From: Nitrospira sp.
GTDB taxonomy: Bacteria > Nitrospirota > Nitrospiria > Nitrospirales > Nitrospiraceae
Reading direction: 5' to 3'
Assembly: GCA_005116965.1 (NCBI GenBank)
Contig: SWDG01000006.1
Coordinates: 653,997 to 706,541, forward strand
DNA length: 52,545 bases
Notes under the pieces: model-generated
What the model was told of the DNA's origin: nothing
The model's database searches: none
The model's input: only the letters and a program-made list of their open reading frames with translations
Position numbers and translations under genes: made by a program
Part shown: positions 38,741-48,302 of the stretch, piece by piece
Layout: each line of letters starts with the position of its first letter
How positions within the stretch are numbered: position 1 is the stretch's first letter

Positions 38741-39302
38741 ATGCCTGAGCGTGAGCCTGTCTCCATGATAGATGCCGATCAGTTAGCGGAGGACCAGTTG
38801 CCCGAGCGGGCCTGTCTTCTGCTGTATGATGGGGAATGTCGACTCTGCATTTTCGCAAAAGCGCCGATTGACCAACTCGCAGTTGGTCAATCGGGAACAG
38901 ATGTCAGGTTCCTCGCATATCAGAGCGATGAGGCCAAACTGGCCCTAGGGCGAGCGTATCGTCCTGGTCGCCATGAGACGGTTTTCTTGATTCAACCTTT
39001 CAGGAGAAGTATTCCAGGGGCTCGACGCGTTTCTCCCTCTCGTCCCTAGCCACCCAGGTGGGAAATTTCTGCTGTGGTGGTTAGGGTTTCCTTCCGCAAT
39101 GCGGCTAGCCGAATGGGGCTATCCCATGATTGCACGCCATCAATATCAATGGTTTGGCGAAGCCAAACCCCCCAGTGACAAAACTGACGAAGCGGGTCCT
39201 TTTCTTCTCCAAGCCCCCCTTTCGAGGGGCTTCTTCCTAACAGCGAGGAATTTACGAACAACCTACCCTCTTTCAGAATACGCACAGCTTCTTGGAGGGT
39301 AA
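38741..39302 (+). pseudogene. DCC-family thiol-disulfide oxidoreductase, frameshifted
   Basis: The first frame encodes ERACLLLYDGECRLCIFAK (the DGxCxxC family motif) and runs to FLIQP near 38998. It then leaves coding sense, while a second frame resumes at GEVFQGLDAFLPLVP near 39005 and continues through WWLGFPSAMRLAEWGYPM to a stop at 39302. One extra T in CCTTTCAGG (about 38997-39005) explains it. DCC-family (DUF393) proteins have unknown redox function. A point frameshift, either real decay or an error. Start could be 38741 or 38765. Confidence 0.75.
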
Positions 39303-39306
39303 ATCT

Positions 39307-40179
39307 ATGTTGCACAGATGGGTCGCGTTGCCGAGTTGTTCTGGCCTAGACCATGTGACCGATCAACCGCAGGGTGGTGCTTGCCGTGATCCTTCAAAGG
39401 CCGTGAGCTGGGTAGTTGCAGTCGTTTGGTGTTTCTTATTCTCTTTTGGTCAGGCTTGGGGCGCAACCGGCGCAGAAGAAAAAAAGACAATTGTGGCGGC
39501 AGGGTTCGGATACCAAATCGGTACCGTCTCAACGATCGCAGTGAAGGTCTATGACGCTGAATCGGGCAACATCTTGTCTGATGAAGTCTACGAACTAGCC
39601 GTCAAGGAAAGCGATGGGGTGAGGTCGAGTCGCGGGCCGCGTATTTTTGCTGGTGGTGTTGGGCTTGGCGCGACAGATCTCTCTAATTTTGTATTGCGGG
39701 TATACGATGCAAATACTGGTGTGTTCCAATGGGAAGGGCGACTCAATTTGGTGCAGCCTGACGGGAAGGCAGAAGGGAAGCTCGTATCGACCGTGCTGCC
39801 GAGGCAAGCAATCATCACGAAGGTGCAGATTATTGAAGCGACCATCGAAGAGCCGGTGTTTTTACTGCGCGCAATGGACCTGGCGACGGGTATGCTTGTA
39901 TGGGAGGATGAGTTTACGACTGTCAGAATGAGAATTCCGCGAGCCCAGCTGATTGCAGGCCCATCGCTCCAACCGGAGAGCAGTCCATCCACGAACTCTC
40001 ATGCCTTTAACTTCAGTATTCGCATGTATGATCCCAGTGGAAAGAAAGTTTTGTGGGAAGATCAGCTCTCTCAGCGGGAGTCCGATGAAGGGCCAGAGCA
40101 GTCGCATAGCGATCAGGCTGATCTGCTTCCCTCTTGGCCTAACCTCTCCCAGGAAGGGTCTGTCGCAGGATCAATCTAG
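39307..40179 (+). CDS. Secreted hypothetical protein
   Basis: A 290-residue protein. GGAGG at good spacing points to the ATG at 39307. The signal-peptide-like helix (AVSWVVAVVWCFLFSFGQAWGA) lies after 30 polar residues, so a GTG at 39403 with AAAGG close by may be the true start. The mature part is beta-rich with a repeated theme: TIAVKVYDAESGNILSDEVY, VLRVYDANTGVFQWEGRL, IRMYDPSGKKVLWEDQL. These three look like internal repeats of a VYDxxxGxxxWE unit. No family recognised. Confidence 0.65.
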   Translation: MLHRWVALPSCSGLDHVTDQPQGGACRDPSKAVSWVVAVVWCFLFSFGQAWGATGAEEKKTIVAAGFGYQIGTVSTIAVKVYDAESGNILSDEVYELAVKESDGVRSSRGPRIFAGGVGLGATDLSNFVLRVYDANTGVFQWEGRLNLVQPDGKAEGKLVSTVLPRQAIITKVQIIEATIEEPVFLLRAMDLATGMLVWEDEFTTVRMRIPRAQLIAGPSLQPESSPSTNSHAFNFSIRMYDPSGKKVLWEDQLSQRESDEGPEQSHSDQADLLPSWPNLSQEGSVAGSI

Positions 40180-40234
40180 CAGCGCGAGAATCTGGCATCT
40201 AAGGCCAATCGATTAGCAAGTAAGTAGAGCGACG

Positions 40235-41647
40235 TTACGGTTGGCTCGCTTCGAAGCTCTCGAGCCACTGCCGGTGGAACTGTTCGTAGGAGACAGATAG
40301 TTTGTTCTGAATTGCATCGGCTAAGGATGACTTTGCTTGCAACGCATTGAGCAGTTCATCGACGCGGGCCATTCCCCATCGCTCAATCAAGTAGCGTGTT
40401 GCCGAATTCGCTTCTGCGTAGGCCACTATCGACGCATTCGCCGGCAGTGCCCCCCAAGAGCCTTCTAAATACGTTAAGGGAACGACCGTGAAATCTCCGC
40501 CCATGGCCTGGTCAAGCTCAGGCCATGCATCTCCGGCCAATTGCATGGCCAGGCCTTCGTTCAGCCAGGTTGGCAACGCGCCGCTGCTTGCTCCGAAGCG
40601 ATCATGGAGTAGGGCGTGAACATATTCGTGACGAAGTACGCTCGCCAACCACTTTGGATCTGTGGTCGCTCCTTGAGTGGGAATCTGAATGCGCCCAAGG
40701 CTGGGGTCATAGAGGCCATCGGCCCAAGCCGGGCTTCCGGTCGCGCCTTGAAACGAATCCTTGGCGTGGAGGACGACCATGATCGGCTTCGTGGGGAAAT
40801 GACTGAACTTCTGTCCAATCTCTCGATAGGCTTCTTCCAGAATCTCCAGCGCTGAGATCCAAGTATTCTGGTCTTCCTCACCATCGAACTTCACGACAAA
40901 GTGAGTGCTACTTTTTGCAGTCATGCGGGATTCAACCGACTGCGTGCGGCGAACTTTTGTCGTGACGGCTGCAAGGTAGGATCGCAATCCTGGATCGTGT
41001 CGTGCTCGGTCAGCTGCCTGGTCCAAGTGTTTCGCGGCTTCCTGTAGTTCATCCTGTTCTTGTAACAAGTCGGCCATAGCCAAATGCGGGAATGGTTCTT
41101 CTGGGGCCACCTTCATCAATTTCATCAGGAATTCTGCATCCAGGGCGCGGTCCCGCTGTTCCCAATAGGCATGGGCCAGATTCATAAGGATCACGGAATT
41201 CGAGTCGTCGAGATCCGCCGCTCGCTTAAACGCTTTGACCGAAGCTCGAGTGCCATTGAGCCGTTCCTGCTGCAATCCGAGATTGTTCCACAGGATTGCG
41301 ACGAAGGGCTTGGACTTTGCGTTTGACAGGACAGTCGAAGGGAGCTCTTTCAGCTTCGTTTCGGCGAGCGATAGGTTATGTTTTTCGATTTCATCACGAA
41401 TGGCTTCCAGTAGGCCCTCATGGGGGGTAGGCGGAACCACGCTGTAATCGAGTACGCGAACTGATTTGTCCTCACTCTCGGGCGACCCGCTTCGTGGCGG
41501 AGCGGGAGGAGGCGCGACTGGTTCGACGGTTTCTGTGTGCTGCACCATCGGCGGCAGGATAGGCTTGAGAAATAGGTTGTAGCCAATCACCAGAGCCAGG
41601 CCGGCTGCAAGCGGTATCAGAATATGTTTGATGTTGCGGCGATACAT
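40235..41647 (-). CDS. Membrane-anchored TPR / peptidase-MA-like protein
   Basis: From the ATG at 41647: 470 residues with one N-terminal membrane helix (ILIPLAAGLALVIGYNLFL), a proline-rich spacer, TPR-like repeats (about residues 100-240) and a C-terminal zincin-type domain with HEYVH (His340, Glu341, His344) and a glutamate-containing follow-up LPTWLNEGLA, as in the peptidase MA (gluzincin) family. It probably faces the periplasm. The 3' end is convergent with the secreted protein gene. Confidence 0.8.
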   Translation of the reverse strand: MYRRNIKHILIPLAAGLALVIGYNLFLKPILPPMVQHTETVEPVAPPPAPPRSGSPESEDKSVRVLDYSVVPPTPHEGLLEAIRDEIEKHNLSLAETKLKELPSTVLSNAKSKPFVAILWNNLGLQQERLNGTRASVKAFKRAADLDDSNSVILMNLAHAYWEQRDRALDAEFLMKLMKVAPEEPFPHLAMADLLQEQDELQEAAKHLDQAADRARHDPGLRSYLAAVTTKVRRTQSVESRMTAKSSTHFVVKFDGEEDQNTWISALEILEEAYREIGQKFSHFPTKPIMVVLHAKDSFQGATGSPAWADGLYDPSLGRIQIPTQGATTDPKWLASVLRHEYVHALLHDRFGASSGALPTWLNEGLAMQLAGDAWPELDQAMGGDFTVVPLTYLEGSWGALPANASIVAYAEANSATRYLIERWGMARVDELLNALQAKSSLADAIQNKLSVSYEQFHRQWLESFEASQP

Positions 41648-41782
41648 GAATTGTTGAAATCGAGTGTAGCACCCTACGGAAAAGCGACCAAGCAATCGAG
41701 CAAAAACAGTCGATGGATCCTGATACGTCGTGTAGTTGGTTCATTGAGCGCTGAGGGTTGCTGTGCTACGATCCCCTCCCGT

Positions 41783-44323
41783 ATGCCGGCTCCCACTGAA
41801 TCGAGTCCGCACACGCCGCTTCAGGAGTGGTTGGACCGCATCGCGCGCCCGATCGAGTTTGCGAGCCGAGATGCTGGGGCTCACCTAGGCGCTGTCACAA
41901 ATCTCAGTTCATTTATCTCGTCACAAGTTTTGTCAGCTCTCTGTCAAGATGTGTACTCCAAGGCCATTGAAGCCCGCCTGGTTTCATTTCGGGATCTCTT
42001 CGTGGATTTTCAGCCAGCGCTTCCTTTGGATGAGCAACGTCGACGATTGCAGGCGGCAACGGTGCTCATTAAGGCGCTTCGAGCTATTGATCAAGAGAAT
42101 CTCATTCCCCAAAAAGATTTGCCAACGCAGGCGTCCAGTTATTCCAAAGTGGCGGACGCCGGCAGATCCGATCTCTGGAATCTTTCTGTCCGGTTCATTA
42201 GAGGCGTCGGGCCGAAGCGCACCAATATTTTGGAACGATTGCATATTGTGACGGTGGAGGATGCGCTCTGGACCATCCCGTGGCGCTATGAGGACCGATC
42301 GGTCATGACACCGATCGGAAATCTCATTCCGGGGATGAGTGTCTCGATTTGTGGGGTGATCGGATCATGTGAGGCGAAACGAACAAGGAATCGGCGGTTG
42401 AGTCTCGTGGAAGTCGGCGTTGAAGATCAGTCTGGGCGAATGCAGGTGGTCTTCTTCAATCAACCGTATTTGGAGGAGATGCTGACGGCTGGGACTCGCG
42501 TGATGATGAGCGGTCGAGTGATAGCTGATCGACAGGGAGGGATGGTCCCGCGCATGGATGTGGCGCAATACGAAGTTATTGGAGAAGACACGGAGTCGAT
42601 GCTGCATGTCGGACGAATCGTCCCGATCTATCATGAGACCAAGGGATGGACCTCTCGTCAGATGCGGATGCTGGTGAGGAATCTGTTAGCAGACCATGGG
42701 CGTGAGGTCGTAGACCCTCTGCCCATGTCTCTTCGAGCGCGGCAGCGGCTGATCCCGATCCATGACGCGCTGCAGGATGCTCATTTCCCAAAGGCTGGTA
42801 CGGATCTTCAGCTTCTGGAACGGGGGAAGACGCCGGCGCACCGGCGACTGGCGTTCGAAGAACTCCTCTTGCTCCAATTGGCTTTGGCGAGTAGGCATCG
42901 AGCGGTGCACGAAGAGCCGAAGGAATTGCGGTTCAACTCGCAGACACCTCTCTTAGAAAAGCTAGGCAGACTCTTGCCATTTTGCCTCACAGCCGCACAG
43001 AATCGGGTCATTCGCGAAATATTTCAGGACATGATTTCGCTGCGTCCCATGAATCGTTTGGTGCAAGGCGATGTGGGATCAGGAAAAACGGCGGTCGCCT
43101 TGCATGCGCTGGTGCTGGCCGGCGGTTCAGGCTATCAGGCTGCGTTGATGGCACCGACCGAGATTCTAGCGGAGCAACACTATCGGAACCTGTCAGGAAT
43201 GCTGCAGGCCCTCGGTCTTCAGACGATTCTCGTGCGTGGGGGAGAGAAATCCTCGGTGAAGAAGGTACAGGCTGAGCGACTGGCATCGGGTGAGGTTCAC
43301 GTGGCGATCGGAACGCATGCCCTCATTCAGCAGGGAGTGCAATTCAAGAACTTGGGGCTGGCAGTGGTCGATGAGCAGCATAAGTTCGGTGTGCTGCAGC
43401 GAAAGACTCTGATCGACAAGGGCTACAAGCCGGATGTGCTTGTCTTGACGGCCACGCCCATTCCCCGGACATTGGCCATGACGGTCTATGGTGATCTTGA
43501 TGTCTCGGTGATTGATGTCCTGCCGCCTGGACGAAAGCCGGTGCGAACATTTCTTTTTCAGGACGCGCAGCGACGGCGTGCCTATCAGATTGTGCGCGAT
43601 GAGTTGCGCGCCGAACGGCAAGCGTATGTGGTCTATCCGCTGGTGGACGAATCGGAAAAGGTTGATCTTCAAGCAGCGATTCAGGGAGCCGAGCAGTTGC
43701 AGAACGGGGAATTGTCGGAATTCCGTGTCGGCCTACTGCATGGGCGCATGAAAGCGGCTGAAAAAGAAGCGGTAATGGCCGACTTTAAGGTCGGAAGAAT
43801 TCGGGTGTTGGTCGCGACGACAGTGATTGAAGTCGGGGTCGATGTGCCGAATGCGACCGTCATCTTGATCGAACATGCCGAGCGGTTTGGCCTCGCACAA
43901 CTGCATCAATTGCGCGGACGAGTCGGGCGAGGCAACCAACAATCCTATTGCCTCTTGATAGCCCAGCATCTGGGACGAGGAGGGGCGCAGTCGGGCGGAC
44001 GTGCGATGGGAAGTGAGGAGTCGGTGTCTACGGCAAGAGAACGGCTGGAGGCGCTGGTCCGGTCACACGATGGATTTGTGATTGCCGAAGATGATTTGCG
44101 GATTAGAGGCCCTGGAGAGTTCTTTGGGCTGCGCCAATGGGGGATGCCGGAGTTTCGTGTGGCGAATCTGGTGAGCGACGCTGATCTGTTAGAGCAGGCC
44201 AGGCAGGAGGCTTTTACGCTGCTGAAAACGGACCCAGGATTGAAAGAGCCGGCCCACCAGGAATTGCGAGCGGCGATGTTGCGGAAATGGGAGAAAAAGT
44301 TGGAGTTAGGTTCAATCAGTTGA
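41783..44323 (+). CDS. recG: ATP-dependent DNA helicase RecG
   Basis: 846 residues from the ATG at 41783; a longer frame from 41624 overlaps the divergent gene's start and is less likely. Structure: an N-terminal extension, a wedge OB-fold domain (about residues 140-270, WRYEDRSVMTPI and on), helicase motifs I (GDVGSGKTAV, near residue 430), II (VVDEQHKFG), III (TATPIPRTLA), and VI (QLRGRVGRG). It reverses stalled replication forks and processes branched DNA. Confidence 0.95.
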   Translation: MPAPTESSPHTPLQEWLDRIARPIEFASRDAGAHLGAVTNLSSFISSQVLSALCQDVYSKAIEARLVSFRDLFVDFQPALPLDEQRRRLQAATVLIKALRAIDQENLIPQKDLPTQASSYSKVADAGRSDLWNLSVRFIRGVGPKRTNILERLHIVTVEDALWTIPWRYEDRSVMTPIGNLIPGMSVSICGVIGSCEAKRTRNRRLSLVEVGVEDQSGRMQVVFFNQPYLEEMLTAGTRVMMSGRVIADRQGGMVPRMDVAQYEVIGEDTESMLHVGRIVPIYHETKGWTSRQMRMLVRNLLADHGREVVDPLPMSLRARQRLIPIHDALQDAHFPKAGTDLQLLERGKTPAHRRLAFEELLLLQLALASRHRAVHEEPKELRFNSQTPLLEKLGRLLPFCLTAAQNRVIREIFQDMISLRPMNRLVQGDVGSGKTAVALHALVLAGGSGYQAALMAPTEILAEQHYRNLSGMLQALGLQTILVRGGEKSSVKKVQAERLASGEVHVAIGTHALIQQGVQFKNLGLAVVDEQHKFGVLQRKTLIDKGYKPDVLVLTATPIPRTLAMTVYGDLDVSVIDVLPPGRKPVRTFLFQDAQRRRAYQIVRDELRAERQAYVVYPLVDESEKVDLQAAIQGAEQLQNGELSEFRVGLLHGRMKAAEKEAVMADFKVGRIRVLVATTVIEVGVDVPNATVILIEHAERFGLAQLHQLRGRVGRGNQQSYCLLIAQHLGRGGAQSGGRAMGSEESVSTARERLEALVRSHDGFVIAEDDLRIRGPGEFFGLRQWGMPEFRVANLVSDADLLEQARQEAFTLLKTDPGLKEPAHQELRAAMLRKWEKKLELGSIS

Positions 44324-44413
44324 CTGAACTGATACGCTGACAGAAGTGCAGGATGACACGATAGGATTGTCGCTGTTAGCGTGACACATGGTACCCTGTC
44401 AGCCAGGAGTCGT

Positions 44414-44737
44414 ATGGGTTTATTGCAGCGGATGAAAGATGACTTGCGAGCCGGGATTGCTACCCTGCGCCTGGGGACCGTCCATGCGGCAGGACGTGCT
44501 CTGGAAGAGACGGAATTGCTCCGCATGAGGCTCGAGCTGCGCAAGCTCGAACAACAGTTGTCTGATCTGTACAAAGACATTGGCGAGCGGGCCGTGGATA
44601 TGAAGGAACGGGGCGAAACGGCAGAGCGGGTGGTGTACGACGCCGAAATTGTGCGTCTCGTCAAAGAGGTTGAGGTACTCAAGGCGTCGCAGAAGAAACT
44701 GGAAGCCGACATGGAAGACATTCGGAACGAGCAATGA
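44414..44737 (+). CDS. Small coiled-coil protein
   Basis: A 107-residue protein from the ATG at 44414, after AGGAG. It is almost wholly helical with heptads (ETELLRMRLELRKLEQQLSD, LVKEVEVLKASQKKLEADME). Its stop overlaps the start of the following ppx-type gene (ATGA), so the two are translationally coupled. Function unknown. Confidence 0.7.
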   Translation: MGLLQRMKDDLRAGIATLRLGTVHAAGRALEETELLRMRLELRKLEQQLSDLYKDIGERAVDMKERGETAERVVYDAEIVRLVKEVEVLKASQKKLEADMEDIRNEQ

Positions 44738-45708
44738 CCGCACCGCCTCATCCCGCGCGCCGATTCGCCGGCATCGATATCGGCACCCTCACCTGTCGCT
44801 TGTTAATTGCGGATCTAGCCCCTGGGCATCCCCTCACAGAACTTCAATCTGACCGCCGTATCCTCCGCTTGGGCGAGGGCGTCGATCAAACCAAACGACT
44901 GAGTCCGGCTGCGATGGATCGGGTTATTGCCTGTCTCCAAGAATGGCGGAATGTCATCAATAGCTATCATGTCGAAGCCACCTCGGTCGTGGCGACAAGC
45001 GCTGTCCGCGACGCCGCGAATCAAGATGAGTTTCTTGAACGAGTCAAACGAGAAGCAGGGTTTGAAGTCGAAATCATCACAGGGGGCGAAGAAGCTCGGA
45101 GGACTTTACTCGGCATTCGTTCAGGACTTCCTGCTGGAGTAACGGACATTCTTGCATTGGATATCGGGGGCGGCAGCACCGAATTCATACTTGATCGATG
45201 TGGCCAGAAGCCGATCTCACGCTCGATTGATATCGGAGTCGTCCGCCTCTGCGAGCGGTTGCTGCACCATGATCCGCCGACTGATGAGGAAGTGCGACAG
45301 GCACGCGAGTGGGTGACCCGAGAAACAAAAACGACTGTTGCTGGCATGGGTGACTATAGGCAGGCGACATTTGTTGGTACAGCCGGCACGGTTACCAGCC
45401 TCGCTGCTATGGCTCAGAAACTTCCGACCTATGAGTCCGCCAGAATTCACAACTATGTGTTGAGGTTGGAAACCATCCGAGAACTTGAGCACACACTGCT
45501 TAGTAGAGCCAAGGCTGAGCGAGTAGGTCTGTCGGGTTTGGAAAAGAACCGCGAAGAAGTCATCGCCGCCGGGGCGATCATTATCCGGACTGTGATGGAG
45601 ACGCTGGGTCAGAGGGAATGTTTGGTGAGCGATATGGGGTTACGAGAAGGGGTGCTGATCGATCTTGCCTTTCACGGGCACTGCATTTTGACCGAGAGAA
45701 GAGAATGA
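44734..45708 (+). CDS. ppx: Ppx/GppA-family phosphatase
   Basis: A 324-residue exopolyphosphatase/pppGpp phosphohydrolase-type protein, the ASKHA fold. Motifs: FAGIDIGTLTCRLLIAD, LALDIGGGSTEFIL, and VGTAGTVTSLAAM. At this length it is the short form without the C-terminal HD-like extension. It removes phosphate from polyphosphate or pppGpp; which one cannot be said. It overlaps the coiled-coil gene. Confidence 0.88.
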   Translation: MTAPPHPARRFAGIDIGTLTCRLLIADLAPGHPLTELQSDRRILRLGEGVDQTKRLSPAAMDRVIACLQEWRNVINSYHVEATSVVATSAVRDAANQDEFLERVKREAGFEVEIITGGEEARRTLLGIRSGLPAGVTDILALDIGGGSTEFILDRCGQKPISRSIDIGVVRLCERLLHHDPPTDEEVRQAREWVTRETKTTVAGMGDYRQATFVGTAGTVTSLAAMAQKLPTYESARIHNYVLRLETIRELEHTLLSRAKAERVGLSGLEKNREEVIAAGAIIIRTVMETLGQRECLVSDMGLREGVLIDLAFHGHCILTERRE

Positions 45709-45889
45709 GCGTTGATCTGCTGGTTGACCTTGTAGTTGGTGAGGTCGTTAGTTGGGGGCACATCAGGCTTTGTGCATCAGGCCAGCATGTTCGTGTGGAT
45801 GCATAAGACAAGATCTGCATTATTGCTTGATGCGATTCGGCTGTGGTCAGCCAGCGGTTGGAGGATAGTGAGGTGTACAATCGGACAAC

Positions 45890-45949
45890 GTGGTGACCAA
45901 AGCCACTGTGACAGACCTACGCAGGAGCAAGACCGTCCATCGGTTCAAT
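45890..45949 (+). pseudogene. Possible antitoxin N-terminal fragment beside the IS
   Basis: A GTG at 45890 opens the text VTKATVTDLRRSKTVHRF, which resembles the start of Phd/YefM-type antitoxins (TATVTDLRR). The pattern fades within 20 codons, close to the insertion sequence end. It may be a gene cut by the IS. The rest of the 45709-46021 gap shows no gene. Weak evidence. Confidence 0.3.
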
Positions 45950-46021
45950 AGTCGCAGATGTGATGTTGTAAAAAACAATGGTCATGCCAGAACATCCCGC
46001 TGGAAATTGCAAGAGAGTGTT

Positions 46022-47305
46022 TTAGGCGCGGGCAAGTTTGGTTGCCCTTCGCAATTGCCCTACCGGCAAGGATCTCGCGGCCACATGACCTGTGGTATCC
46101 CCCTCCACCGAACGAATCTCGTAGAGCCGCTCGGTGGTGAGCATCTTGTAGAGGATGCGGCACAAGTGCCGACCGAGTGCACGAATGGCTTGATTGTGCG
46201 ACTTGCCTTGCTGGCGTTTCTTTTCATAGTAGCGTTGCGATTCCGGGATCTGCTTGCGATGCCGATCCACGGCGATCATCATGGCGGCCTTCGCGCGGAC
46301 GTTGACCTGTTTCGGCGGCTTGGAGCTGTGGCGTGTGCCAGAACTGTTGTCCAAGGTGGCCATGCCGAGATACAACGCTAGACTGCTTTCCTGCTGGAAG
46401 CGTGTCACCGTCCCGATCTCCCCCGCGAGCTCGGCGGTGCAGATCGGGCCAAATCCCGGGAGCGAGGCGACCGTCGTGGCGATCGTGGACTCCTGCGCGA
46501 CCTGATGCATCGTCGTCTCCAAGGCCGCGATCTGTGCATCGAGGTCCAGCACCCGCTGGGCATCCTCCTGGATCATGGCCCCGACCCACTCCACCTCCGG
46601 ACTCCACTGGGCCTGTGGCTGCCAGTCCTGAATGATGCGCGCATACGCTCGCCCCACACAGGGGATGTTCAAGAGGGTCGTTTTGCGAAGGCGCGTCAGT
46701 TGCGGAAGCGTGTCCGCACTGACCAACAAGTGCAGGAACCACTGGTTGCCGACTTCCCGCGTGAGATCGAGCAATCCTGGACAGACTGCCTGGAGATCGG
46801 CTTGGAGCGTATTCAAGACCCGAACTCGCTCGTTCACCAGCCGCCGGCGCCGTCGTGTCAGCCGCTTCAAGTGCGCATTCGCCGCCGGCACTACGCCAAC
46901 TTCCTGTAACACGGCTTTGGCTACCGGAAGATGCTCCCGCAGTTGAAACAACTCAAGCCTCTTGCGCGCATCCAGCCGATCGGTCTTGGCGGCCCCCGGA
47001 AAGATCTCTTTGAACCGGGCCAACTTGAGATTATTGATATTGTAGAGCCGATACCCGCGTGCCTGAATCAGCTGATCCAACGGTCGCGCATACCCATTAT
47101 AGCCTTCCATCGCGACAGCGACTGGCCCTGGGTAGTGTTGGTGATAGGTCTCGATGCGGGCGAAGAAGTGGGCAAAGCCTTCTGGGTGATGCGTGATTGC
47201 AAATTCTTCCAGCACGTCACCACTCGACAGCCCGATGGCGACATGGTGTCGTCGGGCACCCACATCTACACTAACTCGCAGTTCGACGGTTGATGTTGTG
47301 GCCAC
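46022..47305 (-). mobile_element. IS110-family transposase
   Basis: A 427-residue recombinase from a GTG at 47305 with GGAGG five bases upstream. N-terminal RuvC-like DEDD domain: Asp14 (VSVDVG), Glu67 (AMEGYN), Asp109 and Asp112 (KTDRLDARKR). The C-terminal Tnp20 domain (LPGFGPICTAELAGEIG, then LGMATLDNSSGTRHSSKPPKQ) contains the family serine. IS110 elements use a guide RNA made from their own non-coding end and leave no target duplication. The element's exact ends were not determined. Intact and probably active. Confidence 0.93.
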
Positions 47306-47480
47306 GTGACCCTCCTCTTGTAGATCGGTGAGGCATCATCCCTCGGTCTCGTCTACAGTCAGAGCCACGTCTTCAGGGCAGAAGATGGCACCATCCCGGT
47401 CGACCCCTCGGATGATGCAGATGACGGAGGCGGCATTTCAGGCAGAGTGTGCCTGACGACACAGGCCACGGACCCCACGA
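47306..47480 (-). ncRNA. Candidate bridge (guide) RNA region of the IS110 element
   Basis: The non-coding side upstream of the transposase is dense with hairpins: CAGGCA(47439-47444)/TGCCTG(47450-47455); GATGG(47384-47388)/CCATC(47391-47395), TCTTC(47370-47374)/GAAGA(47381-47385), and a long-range stem GCATCATCC(47333-47341)/GGATGATGC(47410-47418). Known IS110 elements carry a structured bridge RNA of about 180 nt at this place. Limits are estimates. Confidence 0.45.
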
Positions 47481-48302
47481 GCCACACCTCCGTCAGGAGC
47501 CCGTATACCGGAAACATGCTGCTCTGTCACCTACAAATTCCCATGGTAGACTCTATTCATATGCTGACTCAGCATCCCGTCAGGGGCCAGCGTGATCATC
47601 TGGGCTCGTTGCACGACACGCAGGCGCAGGCTCTTTGCTGAGCCCACGCGGTCAGCGCCGAACGCTCCACAGGAGACAACACGATAGACGGGGCCAAGAT
47701 GCACGCCGCAATGCATACCGGTCATGGGCATCTATGGTCAAGCTATTTATGACGCGCCAGACTAAGAGCCAACGTCTAACAAAACGATTCCCGATAGTTT
47801 TTGTCCTCTTAATGTATCGGTTCTGATACAGCCAGTTATCCTTTCCGATACAGTCTTCTGCCTGAGCTCTCTTCCAGAAACACTACGTACACTCGTATCT
47901 TCTGAATAAAACAAGGAAGGCTTTTGAGTAATCTTTCCAGCACACGCCTTGCAGTCTCGTTGACGTATTGTCGTTAAGATGGCGAGACTGAAAGTGTGTT
48001 TGGTGTAACAGAACAGACGTTCGGATTGGGAGCACCGTAATAATGTGAGAACCGGTTCGTCCATTCACCCTCATTTGGAGAGGGATATTCTCTGTCACAG
48101 ACGAAAGGAGATCATGATGCACACAGGCCAATCGGGATTGCGGTCCGCGATCTATTTAGGTGGCGCTCTGATTGAGAGTAATGGTGATTGGTGTCGTGTT
48201 TTGAGAAAAAGTAGAAACGGTTCCATACCTCCTCAATTATCACGTCGCATTCCCAGCGTGAGCACATGGACCGACCAACCAGACCGAATCGACAAGGAGC
48301 TG
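47481..48302. other. Intergenic region, mostly unexplained
   Basis: No convincing gene. 47797-47856 has repeated GATACAG-like motifs (near 47823 and 47848). A short minus-strand frame at 47531-47731 shows no family and its base use is not clearly coding. The 5' stretch of the DsbA-like frame (48045-48302) is open but lacks coding character; I start that gene at 48303. Confidence 0.4.

Noticed and set aside
46224-46742. Long minus-strand open frame inside the IS110 transposase
   Set aside because: It overlaps the transposase in another frame; the composition is a codon-bias shadow.
47531-47731. 66-codon minus-strand frame upstream of the IS110 element
   Set aside because: No family recognised and no good ribosome site; left as intergenic.
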